DNA of 64,000 bases from NCBI RefSeq assembly GCF_025399195.1, contig NW_026252088.1:186001-250000 (forward strand). Reading direction: 5' to 3'. The translations under genes and the position numbers were made by a program. This DNA comes from Umbelopsis ramanniana AG. Taxonomy: Eukaryota; Mucoromycota; Umbelopsidomycetes; Umbelopsidales; Umbelopsidaceae. The notes beneath the pieces were generated by a model, which saw only the letters and a program-made list of their open reading frames with translations, searched no databases and was not told where the DNA came from. Positions 35,793 through 47,284 of this stretch are shown here, one piece after another. Within the stretch, counting starts at the first letter, position 1; each line of letters opens with the position of its first letter.

Positions 35793-36139
35793 ATGTCCAG
35801 CTACCCTCGTACATCGACAGCAAGGAGAACGCAGAACTTGTCAGAAGCGAAATTAAAGCGCATCATAGAGTACAATGAAAGACAAAAGCAGCAACTAGAC
35901 ATCCCTCGCATAGCTGTTTCCGAAGCTTCTAAAGGGTACGTTGAAAGGCATCCTGCAAACTTGATTATCCCGATAAGACTTTGCTTGTTCGATTGACCCT
36001 AACTTGCATCATTAGCCTAATTTCATACTGCAAGGAAGTGCGCGATCCTCTGGTACCGTCAGTGTGGGGACCCATTCCTAAGACAGAGGATCCTTTCACC
36101 TCGTCATCGACTAAAAGCGGTTGCTGTATTATTATGTAA
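35793..36139 (+). CDS. G-protein gamma subunit
   Basis: Gamma subunit of a heterotrimeric G protein; pairs with G-beta and anchors it to the membrane in pheromone or nutrient signalling. Exons 35793-35935 and 36016-36139; 88 residues. The GGL-type helix is visible (SEAKLKRIIEYNERQKQQLD), followed by the conserved SEASKGLISYCKEVRDPLVP and VWGP. The chain ends GCCIIM: a CAAX box (CIIM, farnesylation or geranylgeranylation on Cys85) preceded by Cys84, a likely palmitoylation site. Length and architecture match fungal G-gamma proteins such as Ste18/Git11-type. The upstream in-frame ATG at 35703 would add 30 residues without family likeness and is rejected. Confidence 0.92.
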
Positions 36140-36436
36140 ATGAACCAATCACCCTGGCTATCGACATCTGAGCCGGCTCTGCATGTCAACCAACCAAGTT
36201 TTTATTACTATTATTCTTTGTGTTTTTTCCGTTATTTTATTGGCTTCTCGTTACATATTCGCACGCTCTAGACCCCACATAAAGTAATTGTTGTACATTC
36301 GATTAATTTGCCTCATTGTATCTCAAAAGGCATGTTACAAATGACACATGGGATATACTCCTTGTAATCCCCAACTTTTTATCTAAGATATAAAACGATA
36401 GCTCATGTATCGCATAATAAAAGGTTTATAGATGAT

Positions 36437-36796
36437 CTAGACAAATGGCGTGGGCTGCTTTCCTGTCTTTTGATAATCCTCCAGCACCTGCTTAAGCTTC
36501 TGCTCATCCACTCGATGTTGCAGTAAAAACTTGTCATTCAAATGCACAACAGGAGTATCAAACACATAGCGTTCTGCAAGCTCTTTGGGGCATTCTGGCT
36601 TATTCAGGTTCAGCTCTTTGAGAGTGAAGGGAACCTACAAACATGCCTATCAATTTTTATATTTGCAACATTGAGCCACAAACAAATACCAGTGGCTTAC
36701 GGTTTTCTGCACTCTCAAAAGTGCCTCTTTGGCATTATCACACAGTCCACAACGCTCAGTGTGGAATAGGGTCAATATAATCTGTCGTGCCGCCAT
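36437..36796 (-). CDS. Glutaredoxin/thioredoxin-fold protein (DUF836 type)
   Basis: Small thioredoxin-fold protein of 97 residues, exons 36796-36701 and 36634-36437. The CxxC motif lies near the N-terminus (HTERCGLCDNAKEALL), followed by ELNLNKPECPKEL, the cis-proline segment FDTPVVHLND, and a helical end. This is the order of the DUF836 glutaredoxin-like proteins (yeast YDR286C and relatives), probably redox-active, possibly mitochondrial. It lies head to head with BMT2, 126 bp between start codons. Confidence 0.85.
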
Positions 36797-36922
36797 TCTG
36801 GTATATAGATCGTGCAGAAAGGAGTGGCTTGGAATTGGCCAAAGAAGCCGACCATTTTATTAATTTTTTTTTTTGGAGCTTTGAAAGGCTAATGCTTTGA
36901 AGACCATTGAATTCGATTCGCC

Positions 36923-37842
36923 ATGGGTTCAAAGAAACGTTCCAAAAAGATACCACTGACTGTTGATAGAAGACCTGATGTTCACTTCAAAAGCTCATCC
37001 ACCGAAACAGCTCGGCTGATTAGACGATTCCATGTTCTCAATAAGGAACTTGCAAAACTGAAAGGGGAGACTAACAGCTCCCAAACCGGAAAAAGAAGAC
37101 AATCGATTCTCAGCGAGATGGAATCGATGGGAGGATTAGACTGGTACCAGCGCGCCTCTAAACTTGGGCAGAGCAAAGCGAGAGGAGGCGATTCTTCAAA
37201 ATGGCTGATGGGAGTTCTACAACGTGAATCTATACCTGAGCGATACAAGGATCAACCTATGCAACTTCTCGATGTTGGCGCACTCTCACCGTTCAACTAT
37301 GAAAAGTACAAATGGATCAAAACCACGCCAATCGATCTCAATCCTCAACATCATCTCATCCAACAACAGGACTTTTTGCAAATGCCGCCACCAGAAAAGG
37401 AAGACGAGCGCTACGATATCGTTTGCTTGAGTTTAGTGGTTAATTTTGTTGGCGATCCAGTCGACAGAGGTATGTCTGGAGTGATGAATATACTATACTG
37501 TTAGATCGAGGTATAGGCTGACTGATGATGTTCATAGGAACTATGCTATTGCACACGCGCGCCTTCTTTCCTTCCAGTCCAACGAATCCACGGCTCCTGT
37601 ATTTTGTCGTACCATTACCATGCATCACAAACTCTCGATACTTCACACACGACCATCTGCTGGCCATGATGGACTCCATTGGCTATACAAAATGTATCGA
37701 CTATCATCATAGCAATAAGCTAGGCTACTATCTATTTGAGCTCAGTTCCATTGTTTCCGAGACACCCAGCTGGAAAAAAAAGCTTTTGAAAGATGCGAAA
37801 GGATGTAACAATTTTTCCATCGTCATGTCAACAAGCGACTAA
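36923..37842 (+). CDS. BMT2: 25S rRNA adenine-N1 methyltransferase (Bmt2 type)
   Basis: Nucleolar SAM-dependent methyltransferase that makes m1A in 25S rRNA (position 2142 in yeast). Exons 36923-37469 and 37538-37842; 283 residues. A Lys-rich N-terminus (MGSKKRSKKIPL) fits nucleolar localisation. The family core is present: GGLDWYQRASKLGQSKARGG, DSSKWL, the SAM-binding stretch QLLDVGALSPFNY, TPIDLNPQ, and DIVCLSLVVNFVGDP. The C-terminal half contains the typical LLYFVVPLPCITNSRYF. The intron (GTATGT...TTCATAG) joins DR|GTMLLH in phase 1. Confidence 0.92.
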
Positions 37843-38171
37843 ATAGACAGGATGTAATATCATCCTCTTTTTGTATAGTGTACATTATTCATTGAAATCA
37901 TTTAATTCCAATATAACCATCCAATATATTGTCATACTGTTCAATGTGACATTGAGAAAAAGGAACCATTTTTCAACCTGTGAAACTTCGTGCTCGAAAC
38001 TTAGCTTGAAAGCTAGTTTGTACTTATAACCTCAGCGGGAAATGTGTTGGCAATACCCAAACAGTTCATACCAAACGATGGATTCCTCAACACAAATTGC
38101 TTTTATCAAACTATACAAGGCGGAAACAATTGGTGAAATGTGGAGTTGTACATTAAAAAAGTAGAAAGCGT
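37843..38171. other. Convergent 3' flanks
   Basis: About 330 A/T-rich bases between BMT2 and the complex I subunit gene. No gene seen. Confidence 0.5.
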
Positions 38172-38559
38172 CTAGTTCTCTTCGGAAGCGGCGGGTTGGC
38201 GTTGAAGAAGCTGGTCCTTGGTTTCAGCACCGGCGAAGTCCCATTTGCGCTGCAATCGTAAAATGACGTTGGAAGGTAGTGTGTTTAGATAAGGTGAATG
38301 TGTTATTAATTCAAGGGGAGAAGAGACATAAAAATTAGTGGTGAGAGCAAAGCTAACAGATTGAAGACAATCACATCAACAAACTTACATCAGTCTTGTA
38401 AGCCAAAATGGTGAGGCCAACGGGAACGGCAACCATCCAAAGTGCAGCAGCACGGACGTTTCTCTTGTTCCAGCCAAAGTACAAATGGGTATTTTCACGG
38501 AGGTGAGCCCATCTTTCGATTGCTGGGTCGACCTTTAGGAGGTTATGATCGCCTGCCAT
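38172..38559 (-). CDS. Complex I accessory subunit, NDUFB4 (B15) type
   Basis: Small membrane-arm subunit of mitochondrial NADH:ubiquinone oxidoreductase. Exons 38559-38389 and 38249-38172; 82 residues. Visible: DPAIERWAHLRENTHLYFGW, basic NKRNVRAA, one membrane helix (ALWMVAVPVGLTILAY), then the polar end RKWDFAG. This matches the NDUFB4/B15 family (PxxERWxxxRExxxxxFxxxxR then a helix). No cleavable presequence, as usual for the family. It lies head to head with RAD4, 274 bp between start codons. Confidence 0.82.
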
Positions 38560-38833
38560 TGTTTGAAGTGTCTAAGTGTCAGTCGTGCTAATGCCCTGTC
38601 TGTTTGGAGAGTACTGATCAAATGTATGACATCACGTTTTGTATGAATCATATCAATTTTTGAAAATCTCACAGTATTCGAAGACCGTCACATCCGTCAA
38701 TTTGGAGACAGCATGAAACGGAAAAAAGCGTCCAATACCTCTGACCTTGTGGCAATACTCGTCATACCTCCATAGACGCTTCAAGGCTTTTGCTGGAATT
38801 GTTAATTTAAACGGACCATTCAACTGAAAGCAA

Positions 38834-41610
38834 ATGGCTCGAAAAGGCAAAAGGAAATCATCGACTAGTGAGGCGCCTGATGTCAAGACGGAATCGCGCA
38901 GCAGTAAACGAAAAACCTCGCACGAGACGGCAAAGTTGACTAACGTCTCACAGAGTTCCAATAAAAAGGGAAAAGGAAAGCAGAAAGAAGATAACATAAA
39001 GGAAAAGGGAGCCAAGAATACATCAAGAGTCAATGCTGACCAAGCGACTGTAAACAAGGCAGCGTCTCCGCCACCCAATCTGTCCTTAGGAGACCGTATA
39101 GACCGTTTACTACCGGAAGAATTATATAGAGACGATACCTCTAATGAATCTGATAGCTCCTTATCAGACGCTTCAAGTGGGATACCATTGAAAATAGAGC
39201 GCAAACCATTACCGTGGGTAAATGAACCAGATACCAGCGGATCTGACTCTAGCGACAACGAAGAGGATATGAACTGGGAAACTGTAGCCGAAACTGAAAT
39301 GGAAACGCCTATGAAAAATCCTCCATTGAAAGATCGAGAGATAAAAGACGTAGAAATTACGTTTGAAGCCCCAAAAAGCAAAAACAGGTAACAATCATCA
39401 CGGTCATCACAAAAAACTCTATGACAACTTGTTAACCCACGAGTATCACAGAAAATCAAAACTGGAACTAGAAATTGATCGAATTGTTCGTGATCTGCTT
39501 CACAATGTGCATGTGGTATGTCTTGTTGGACACTATATGCTTCGAAATAAATGGTGTGCAAGGGAGGATATAAAGGTATTTGATGAGATATCAGAATTTG
39601 TACGTTATCAACTACTAAACTCCTTCCCTTGAAGGGTCTTTGCAAATCTGTTATTCCAAATCATGTATACGCTGCTTTAGAGGCAAACGGCTCTGATATA
39701 AAAAAATGCGTACGGGCGATTTCGAGTTGGTGGAGATCTTACTTCAAAGTGACGAGCCCTGGTCTAGCTACTCATTCATATGAAGAGTTTGAAACTCTTG
39801 ACGAAAATATACGTTCCCTGTTATTCTCCAACCTTTCTTCTTTGGTAAGTTGGGGTATAAATGTGGAGTCCAATACTTGACAGTTACTCATGTAGCATTC
39901 AGCCGGCAGAAAAGAAAGCAATTTTGGCATCCTTTTGTGGAGAGGAATTCATCATGAACAGCGAGGATTTCATAAAATGCCTTGTATCCAAGCAAGGCTC
40001 TAGAGACACATCAGCTGAACTCTTTGTTGCTATCCTGCGATCTGTAGGTATTGATGCAAGATTAGTGTGCTCCATTCAGCCAATATCGTACCGTGTAGCA
40101 GCTGAACGAACGAGCGAAAGTCGCAAGAAAAAAGGTTTGGATAAAAGCAAACAAAACGATACCTTTCCACCGTCTCATACCGAAGAAACAAAAGTGCCTT
40201 TGAAATTTCCATTTCGTTCGCCTGCACCACGATTATCACCACCGCCAGAAGACGGTAGCTCGAAGAAAAAGGAAACGAACCCTCTCACTTCCCCAACATC
40301 TAAACCGCCAACCGTCTGGGCAGAAATTTACGATGAATCACTTTCACGCTGGATACCAATAGACCCTATCAGGGGCTTTATTGATGAAGCCAAGGCTATG
40401 GAACCATCAGTGTCATCGAAAAACAATATATTATCTTATGTAATTGCTTATCACAGTGACTGTGATGGATGCATAGATGTTACAAGGCGATACACATCAA
40501 ACTGGGAAAAGACGAATCGGTTGCGGGGACGGGAGCTTTCCAAATCTGAAAAAGAGATCGGAAGACGGCCATGGTGGGACGATTTTTACGAAACTATCCG
40601 ACGACGGAAACTAGGAGATCGTGAACGACACGAAGAAACAGAGTTTGAGTCTCTGAATGAGAAAGAGCCTATTCCTACTTCCATCAGTAGGTTCAACAAC
40701 CATCGTTTGTATGCGTTAGAGCGACACCTGAAAAAGTTTGAAATTCTGGAACCCAACGCCACGGTACTTGGAAAAATCAAAGGAGAGAACATATACCCCC
40801 GCTCAGCTGTTCAACCTGTCAGTACAATGGAAACCTGGTTGAAACAAGGCAGAAGTATCAAGCGAGGTGAACAACCTATCAAGACTGTAAATGCTCGAGC
40901 GGTAACTCTGGAAAAGAAACGCGCCAAAGAGATTGCTCGACAAGAAGGCGAGGAGCTTCAAGTTGGATGCTACGCTTACTGGCAAACGGAGAAATTCAGG
41001 CCGCAAAATGTGATCAACGTGAGGGTTTATGCAGAATTGGTTGTACATCCCGCTCTTCTAAGCAAAGATTTAACCTTTTACCTCCTGTTTAGGGCGTCAT
41101 CCCCAAGAATTCCTTTGGAAACGTCGATTTATACCAGCCAGATATGTGTCCTATTGGAGCAAGTCATATCGCGATTCAAGGAATAGGCAAGGTTGCTAGA
41201 AAACTAGGGGTGGATTTTGCAGATGCGGTGGTAAGATTCCCCAGTTTTACAAACCCTTAGAATGTCTTGGCGTGCCTTTTTCTAATTGGGAACTCTGTAG
41301 ATTGGGTTTGAATTCGTTAAGCAACGATCCGTGCCAGTGGTTAATGGCATAGTTGTGCCAGCTGAAGCCGAGGAAATGGTGCTCGAGGTTAGTCATCCAG
41401 CCCTTCTGATGTGTTTTTCGGACGGTTTAAGTCGGGTTACCTAAAAATGGATTGTTTTTGTATCAGGCATGGCAAGAGACTCAGGCACATGAATCTCGGA
41501 AAGCTCTTGCCAAGCAAGAGGTGGAGATATACACACGATGGAAGCGTCTCATCACTAGTGCGTTATTGCATAAGCGACTGAACGAAGCATATGGTGACGA
41601 GGTTATCTGA
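38834..41610 (+). CDS. RAD4: DNA repair protein Rad4/XPC
   Basis: Damage-recognition factor of nucleotide excision repair; partners Rad23 and opens distorted DNA for TFIIH. Seven exons: 38834-39387, 39452-39575, 39635-39844, 39903-41018, 41093-41230, 41301-41387, 41467-41610; 790 residues (yeast 754). The N-terminal 185 residues are Lys/Ser rich with an acidic patch (GSDSSDNEEDMNWE). The transglutaminase-like domain follows (VHVVCLVGHYMLRNKWCARE; LFVAILRSVGIDARLVCSIQ; WAEIYDESLSRWIPIDP). The three beta-hairpin domains come last (SRFNNHRLYALERHLKK; YAYWQTEKFRPQ; NSFGNVDLYQP; MCPIGASHIA). A 330-codon frame runs antisense to exon 1 and is a shadow. Confidence 0.95.
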
Positions 41611-42747
41611 AAGATCGCAGTTCGGGATCAATAAAAGATAGGTCAGAAATGTCATGGGGCAAACGCTCAGTCAGCTCGTGTGACTCTAGCATGAAGCAGC
41701 AAGAGTATGGAGGAAAAAAAATATCATATTCCTCGAAATATCGCAAGGCATAGCATGGAATGAGCTCAACAGGATAATATTTTTTATTGCTCTTGAGAAA
41801 ATTGCATATTAAATGGAGGAATGATGCAAATGTACGTAAAATTGTGCACATGTTACATTAGATATGAAGAGATTTGATGTGATATATTACAAGAATGTGC
41901 TGATCTCGAGATTTGCTCGGGTCAATCATCGGGAAATCATCGTATACGTGGCTATATGTGATGATAGAGGCGCCTATGATGGTCCAGATTTAACAAGGAG
42001 TGAAAGCGACGTTGGCAGTGACTGCATCGATGTCCAGTGGTTGGTGAGCGTGGAGACGAAGCCGTGGTATCGCTACGCAAGATAGGGTATATTGTTATGA
42101 AAGACGGCAATAGAGTGGCCCTTTGAGTCATTTGTGGTTACGAGTTAAACGATGGCATTAACGAAAGCAGTGTGAACCGTGCGAGAGTTCATCACTTTAT
42201 ATATGCACAGGAAGTTACCGGGAGCGGTGATTGACCTGGTGATGAGGCATTATTCCCAGGCCTGAAAGAAATCGGGCTTCAGCAGCACAGAATGACAAGG
42301 CAAAACGGTAAACAATTGATCACACTTTGTTTTCACTTTCTCGGTATTTTGTGCCACGACTGTTTGCCAGAGTCTGTTTGATCATGATTGATTTAACCAA
42401 ATTCTACAAGGATTGCTGAGGATCGTAACATTTATGTTTAGATATGAGCTTCTTATGCTCAGACTGGATTCGTCAATAAGCTCGTGCGTTTTCTGTTTCG
42501 TTTTGAAACCGCCTGCATAACGAGCTGAGAAAAGGAGACCCCGAACACAAGACACGTAAATTTTTTCATTTCACCTGGGGTCAGCAAGCAAATCCCTGTC
42601 CAATGTCGCCAAAATTGAACTCCGCTGAATTACTTTACAGTTTAAAAATCAAGTTTTGTAAGAAATTTACGTCATCGGAATGGCTGGATTGAGGGGACAC
42701 GGAAAACAAAATAGCAAGGCTGTTATTACCTATCAAGCAACAATACA
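41611..42747. other. Intergenic, no supported gene
   Basis: About 1.1 kb between RAD4 and the NDUFB2-like gene. One 73-codon plus-strand frame (41864-42085) has no family likeness or partner exon. No RNA or repeat recognised. Confidence 0.5.
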
Positions 42748-43000
42748 ATGGCAGCTGGATTCCACCCCCATCTTGCTGGTGCTTGGCACCGATATGGCGC
42801 TAAGGCGCTAGGAGCCTCCATGTGGTTCTGGATGATGTACCGAGCAAAACAAGACATGCCCGTCTTGCTTGTATGTCTTTGCTATTTAATATGTATTCGA
42901 AGACGAGTGATCAGATTGAGTTAACCAATTGAATTTTCTTTAGGGATGGAGACACCCATGGGACGGTCACCACGGAGATGAGCACGCAGAGCACCACTAG
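42748..43000 (+). CDS. Complex I accessory subunit, NDUFB2 (ASHI) type
   Basis: Very small membrane-arm subunit of complex I, 59 residues. Exons 42748-42870 and 42944-43000. The pattern AAGFHPHLAGAWHRYGAKAL, GASMWFWMMYRAKQD, then GWRHPWDGHH matches NDUFB2 (FHPHxxxxHxxxGxxxGxxMWFWxxYRxxxD...GWxHPWD). The end is His rich (HHGDEHAEHH). The intron lies in phase 0 between LL and GWRHPW. It is the second complex I accessory subunit in the window, 4 kb from the NDUFB4-type gene. Confidence 0.85.
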
Positions 43001-43263
43001 AGTTGTGGATAATAGAACTTTTGTAAACAACGTAAAAAAAAACCAGATTCACCAAACCTTTTCCAATTCGCTACATAAACGAATTCTCTGAAGCAGACCC
43101 ACTTCAGAATCTTTACGTCAACATTGTGTTTGCTTGTTTTATTTAAGAAAAGGTCGCTACCATCTTACAATTATGAAGAATCCCAAATAGCCGTCCAAAT
43201 CATAGTATTGCAGCAATGGATTTAACACTAAATTACAATTCGTAAACTGAAGAAGAGAAGATA

Positions 43264-45752
43264 CTAATCCTCTTCTGTGCCGTAATAACGATCTGTAAGC
43301 AAAGAGGTGTTAAGGAGGATCGGATAATATGTCATGCCAATGATTTCGAAGAGATTTACCTCCAAAGTTTCCAATTCCTGGTTCTATCCACAGAGTTTCG
43401 GGGGATAATACTGGGTCAACCATAGATGTAACGATTTTTACTTTAGGGAAAGCATTGGCCAAAACGTGCAGGCCAGCAGGTGCTGCGAGGAATGTAAGGA
43501 AAATGATATTCTCTTCCGGAACATCGTGATCGCGTAGTACGCGAATGGCCATCAAGCTGGCCGCGCCTGTACCGACAGTGGCATCCTGTTTGAGGGAGGA
43601 GTCGCGTCAGTAATGAACTCGTTGGCAGTTTCATTGATGCAGGGTCCATACCATGAGTAAAATGTTATATTTGTTCACGTTTTGCGGTAGTTTACAGTAA
43701 TGCAGTTGCGGTTCCCCTGATCGAGGATCAGTTTGAATCAGCAACTTTCCAATTTTAACATCTTGTAAAACCCTCATCAGTCCTGTCTCCATCGTGCTTC
43801 CAGCTCGTAGAATGGAAACGCCGCAAATCTATGTAAATAGTGAATCAGGCTCCTTAATAATGATTTGTCGCAGCGATTACATTCGGTTGATTTTACTTAC
43901 AGTTCCCTTAAATGATTTTCCTTTATATTCATGTCCCAAAGGTGTTATGGCCGTTTCATCTTGGAACGGAAGTTGTGAAAGACCTCTAAGATATGATCGC
44001 ATATGTAAGCAATTTTCATCCACACTTGAACATCTGTTCAACAAATACGTACGTTTCAATGATTAGGGTAGAAAGTCTTTCGGAATAGAAAATGAAGTCG
44101 TCTCTGGGTGTGTTGACATCCCGAATTATGGTATGCATGCCCTATCATTCTATCTGTTAGTACCTCAAATCACAATATAATGAATTCCTTCATCGCATGA
44201 CACTCACCTTTATCTGATTAGTCTCTTTCAGAACGGTGACGTTAGGTGGAAGTACATTTCCACAATTCATCTTGGCTAAAGACCAGCGATGCTTCAAAGG
44301 GAGGTCTTGCAATTGCTTCTGGACATGTTTGGTAATAAGGTCGATTGCAACGGCATTTTCCAATCCTCTTGGTATAATCTATATCAAAAATTGTTATTCC
44401 ATGTTTACAGCAATCTTATCACTACTGCACAATACTTACAACGTCCGCATTTCTGACAGTTGGTTGAACGAAGTCATCATAGGAAGGCTTTACAAACCGC
44501 GTATATTGCTTCGTAAAGGTATAAGTATAAGCGCAGCTAGATTTGGTAGATAGGGCATACCAAAGTGTATAAATTTACCTGCAAGATTCCTTCCAAATCA
44601 CGGCCACGCTCTGCGATATCACGTTTCACTGCATTGCCATTATATAAGTCCTGTGATTTCGCCAACTCACAAATTCCAATTGTACTTACATCGACGGGCA
44701 AGGCGAATGTCTGCGTCAGTATCTACAAAAATCTAGCAATTCAAACCATATATAAGGTAAGTATATACGTGAAAAAGACCATGTAATCAAGATAAATGTA
44801 CAGTCATTACCTTCAAATCCATTAAGTCAATGATCTTTTTATCGTACAATGCGAAAATTCCTTCGAAAATGATGACGTTCGCTCCATAGACTGTTTTGGT
44901 TCGAGTTTCTCGTGAATGAGTGTTGAAATTATATATTGGAATCTCCACTGATTTTCTTTTGAGAAATATGAGACTCATATCAAAAACGAGTAGATAATGA
45001 TGTTTTGATTTGCTTTACCCTTGTTTAAGTTTGGTCAAACAGTCGAAAAGAGTTTCGAAATCAAAGGCGGCAGGAACGTCGAAATCAAAATTGCTAGTGG
45101 GTGAGGTGGTGGGATGAGATCACATGGTCACCACTTTCTACCAGTGGCACGTAAAACTTACTTGGAGTGGGCCAATTTGCTGTCCTCTGGACTAAGAATA
45201 TTATAGAACGAGTCCATCGATATAATTACCACCCATGGGACGTTCAAATTTTTCAAAATGCGTCTGGTGTGCCTTATGTTACTAATGCAGTTGACTAGTG
45301 AGCTATTCCACAGGAAATGGTGACTTACTCAGCAACACTGGTCTTTCCACTTGCACTTCCGCCTAAATGAAGCAAAGGAGAATAGGTGTTTATTTAAGCG
45401 CGAATCTCTTATCTAGGACGATTGAATCAGGATTCTTACCAGCTATGCCGATCAAATAGCTCTCTGTATTAGAACCATCGGCACTAAGCAAAAAGAGATC
45501 ATGGGCGGTTAATCAACGATTATTCATGTTGTGATTCTGCGATATGCTCTATGTTGCCAACTCTTTCATTTGTTCGAATACTCTGCAGATAACTTACTTG
45601 TACCACGGACTGGCGTGGGATATCAAGGTGGAGTGGCAAACGGTTAGTACAATGGCGACATGGTGGAGGACATCCCAGCTACAAACTGTAAAATGGGAAC
45701 TATACCTTCTGCCTGCAGAAGAAATAGTCAGAGTCCCTTTCTCGATTGACAT
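43264..45752 (-). CDS. URK1: Uridine kinase with C-terminal UPRT-like domain (Urk1/UCKL1 type)
   Basis: Pyrimidine-salvage enzyme phosphorylating uridine and cytidine; the second half resembles uracil phosphoribosyltransferase. Sixteen exons within 2.5 kb: 45752-45706, 45609-45598 (12 nt), 45483-45440, 45362-45329, 45263-45162, 45093-45019, 44955-44811, 44732-44690, 44628-44579, 44508-44440, 44378-44208, 44141-44053, 43985-43901, 43828-43652, 43585-43360, 43292-43264; 465 residues, in phase at every join. P-loop GGSASGKTS (35-43), then [24 protein letters not shown] and [14 protein letters not shown] of the kinase; UPRT part with [36 protein letters not shown] and [13 protein letters not shown]. 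The 12-nt exon completes the GR-x-PWYN motif seen in this family. Whether the UPRT half is active is not clear. Confidence 0.93.
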
Positions 45753-45950
45753 TTCAACGCTGAACCGAGATAACCAAAAAAACAAGGCTGCTGCGTGGCG
45801 GCGACCGTGCAGCAAAGCCAAAAAAAATTTCGAGGACCAAGAAATTCATAAATTGAGTTTTATAATAAAAATTGGCATCACACTTAAATTTGGTCTATGA
45901 CAGGCTTACACGGGGGCATAGCTCCAACTTTGCTCATTTGTAGATCAGAC
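45753..45950. promoter_or_regulatory. Short shared promoter between uridine kinase and p24 genes
   Basis: 198 bp separate the start codons of two divergent genes. No named motif is recognised. Confidence 0.45.
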
Positions 45951-46858
45951 ATGCCTTCATCTCGCGTCATTGCGTCTGCGATAGCGCTTTTGGCGTTCAT
46001 CGCTGTATTTTTTTCCGCATCAACGGAGGCTACTGCCTTGACCTATAATGTAGCTGCCCACGAAAAGGCTTGTTTTTATAGCTGGGCTGATGTTCCTGGA
46101 AAGAAAGTCGCCTTCTACTTTGCTGTAAGTTTCATCTTCCCCACCTATATGACCCATCTGGATTGTCGACTACCTAGTAGTACGCGAGCAAGACACGCTG
46201 AATGATAGAAACCACTCTGATGGTATTTAATCAATCAGACCTATGTGTCTGATCTCTTCTGCTTCCCCGTCAATGCATATTTAATGCATTGAATTCCAGC
46301 ATATGTCGGGCAACACAATCAAATTTTACCACGTCATCTTGCAAAATTACTTACCATTTCTTCCCTTGACGCTAGGTACAAACTGGTGGATCCTTCGATA
46401 TCGATTACTCTGTTGAAGGACCATCTGGCAAGGTGATCTTAAATGGAGAGCGCGAACGACAAGGCGACTATGTATTCACAGCTAATGATGTTGGCGAATA
46501 TTCTTTCTGTTTTTCAAATGACATGTCTACGTTTGCGGAGAAATTGGTCGATTTTGAGATCACGGTTGAGAACGAAGCAAGACCAAGCTACCAATCCATT
46601 GGATCACAGATCCAACCTCCAGAATCCGTCGGCTTTATGGAAGAATCACTATTCAGACTCTCAGGCTCTCTTTCCAACATAGCCAGAACTCAAAAGTACT
46701 TCCGAACCCGTGAAAACCGTAACTTCAGCACTGTGGTGTCGACCGAGAAGAGAATCTTCTGGTTTGCTGCTACTGAAGGCATTGCTATCATCGCCATGGC
46801 AGGATTACAAGTTTTCGTTGTTCGTAACTTCTTCAACGTTAAGAAGGGAGGAGTTTAA
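45951..46858 (+). CDS. p24 (emp24/TMED) family cargo adaptor
   Basis: Single-pass protein of early secretory vesicles that helps load GPI-anchored and other cargo into COPII/COPI vesicles. Exons 45951-46124 and 46376-46858; 218 residues. Signal peptide (IALLAFIAVFFSASTEA), GOLD domain with its two disulfide cysteines (HEKACFYSW and YSFCFSN), a helical stalk (FRLSGSLSNIARTQKYFRTR), a membrane segment (FAATEGIAIIAMAGLQVFVV) and a short cytosolic tail RNFFNVKKGGV. The FF pair is a COPII-binding signal and the KK pair resembles a COPI signal. The intron is 251 nt, long for this genome. The exact p24 subfamily (gamma-like, Erp type) is less sure. Confidence 0.9.
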
Positions 46859-47284
46859 GCGAGGAGTATTGTACTGCCGTTAAAAATAAAAAAAGCAACA
46901 AAACACATCATTAACCTAAAAACGAGTTCCAATGGATGCATGCTTTGCCTTGAATATTAATATGTCTTTTTCAGCCCGCCTAATCTGTTGTGGCTGTACT
47001 TTTCGGCCTGGCTGGATCGTCGCAACTGCGAGCTTGCTAGAAGTCGATCGATTTCCATGGAGACAGAGGTTATTAGACGTCCATACCATTGGATCATGAA
47101 GGAGCTTTCAATCAATTAAATAGACACTACGAAAACCCTGTGGAGCGCAGTTTTGATACAATACCTTTGGTACTGCCAAGCCATAGCAATGTGTTTATCA
47201 GGCAGCAATTATTGGCTGGAAATGAAGGCGGGGCCTGAAGGTTAAAAAATCCGAAGTCTTGTTCTGAGCTGATCTTCGTTGCTA
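46859..47284. other. Intergenic, promoter of the UNC80-like gene
   Basis: About 430 bases between two genes in the same direction. No gene or motif recognised. Confidence 0.5.

Noticed and set aside
38653-39645. 330-codon minus-strand open frame
   Set aside because: It is antisense to RAD4 exons 1-3, is Phe/Ser rich and has no family likeness; the sense strand has clear Rad4 motifs.
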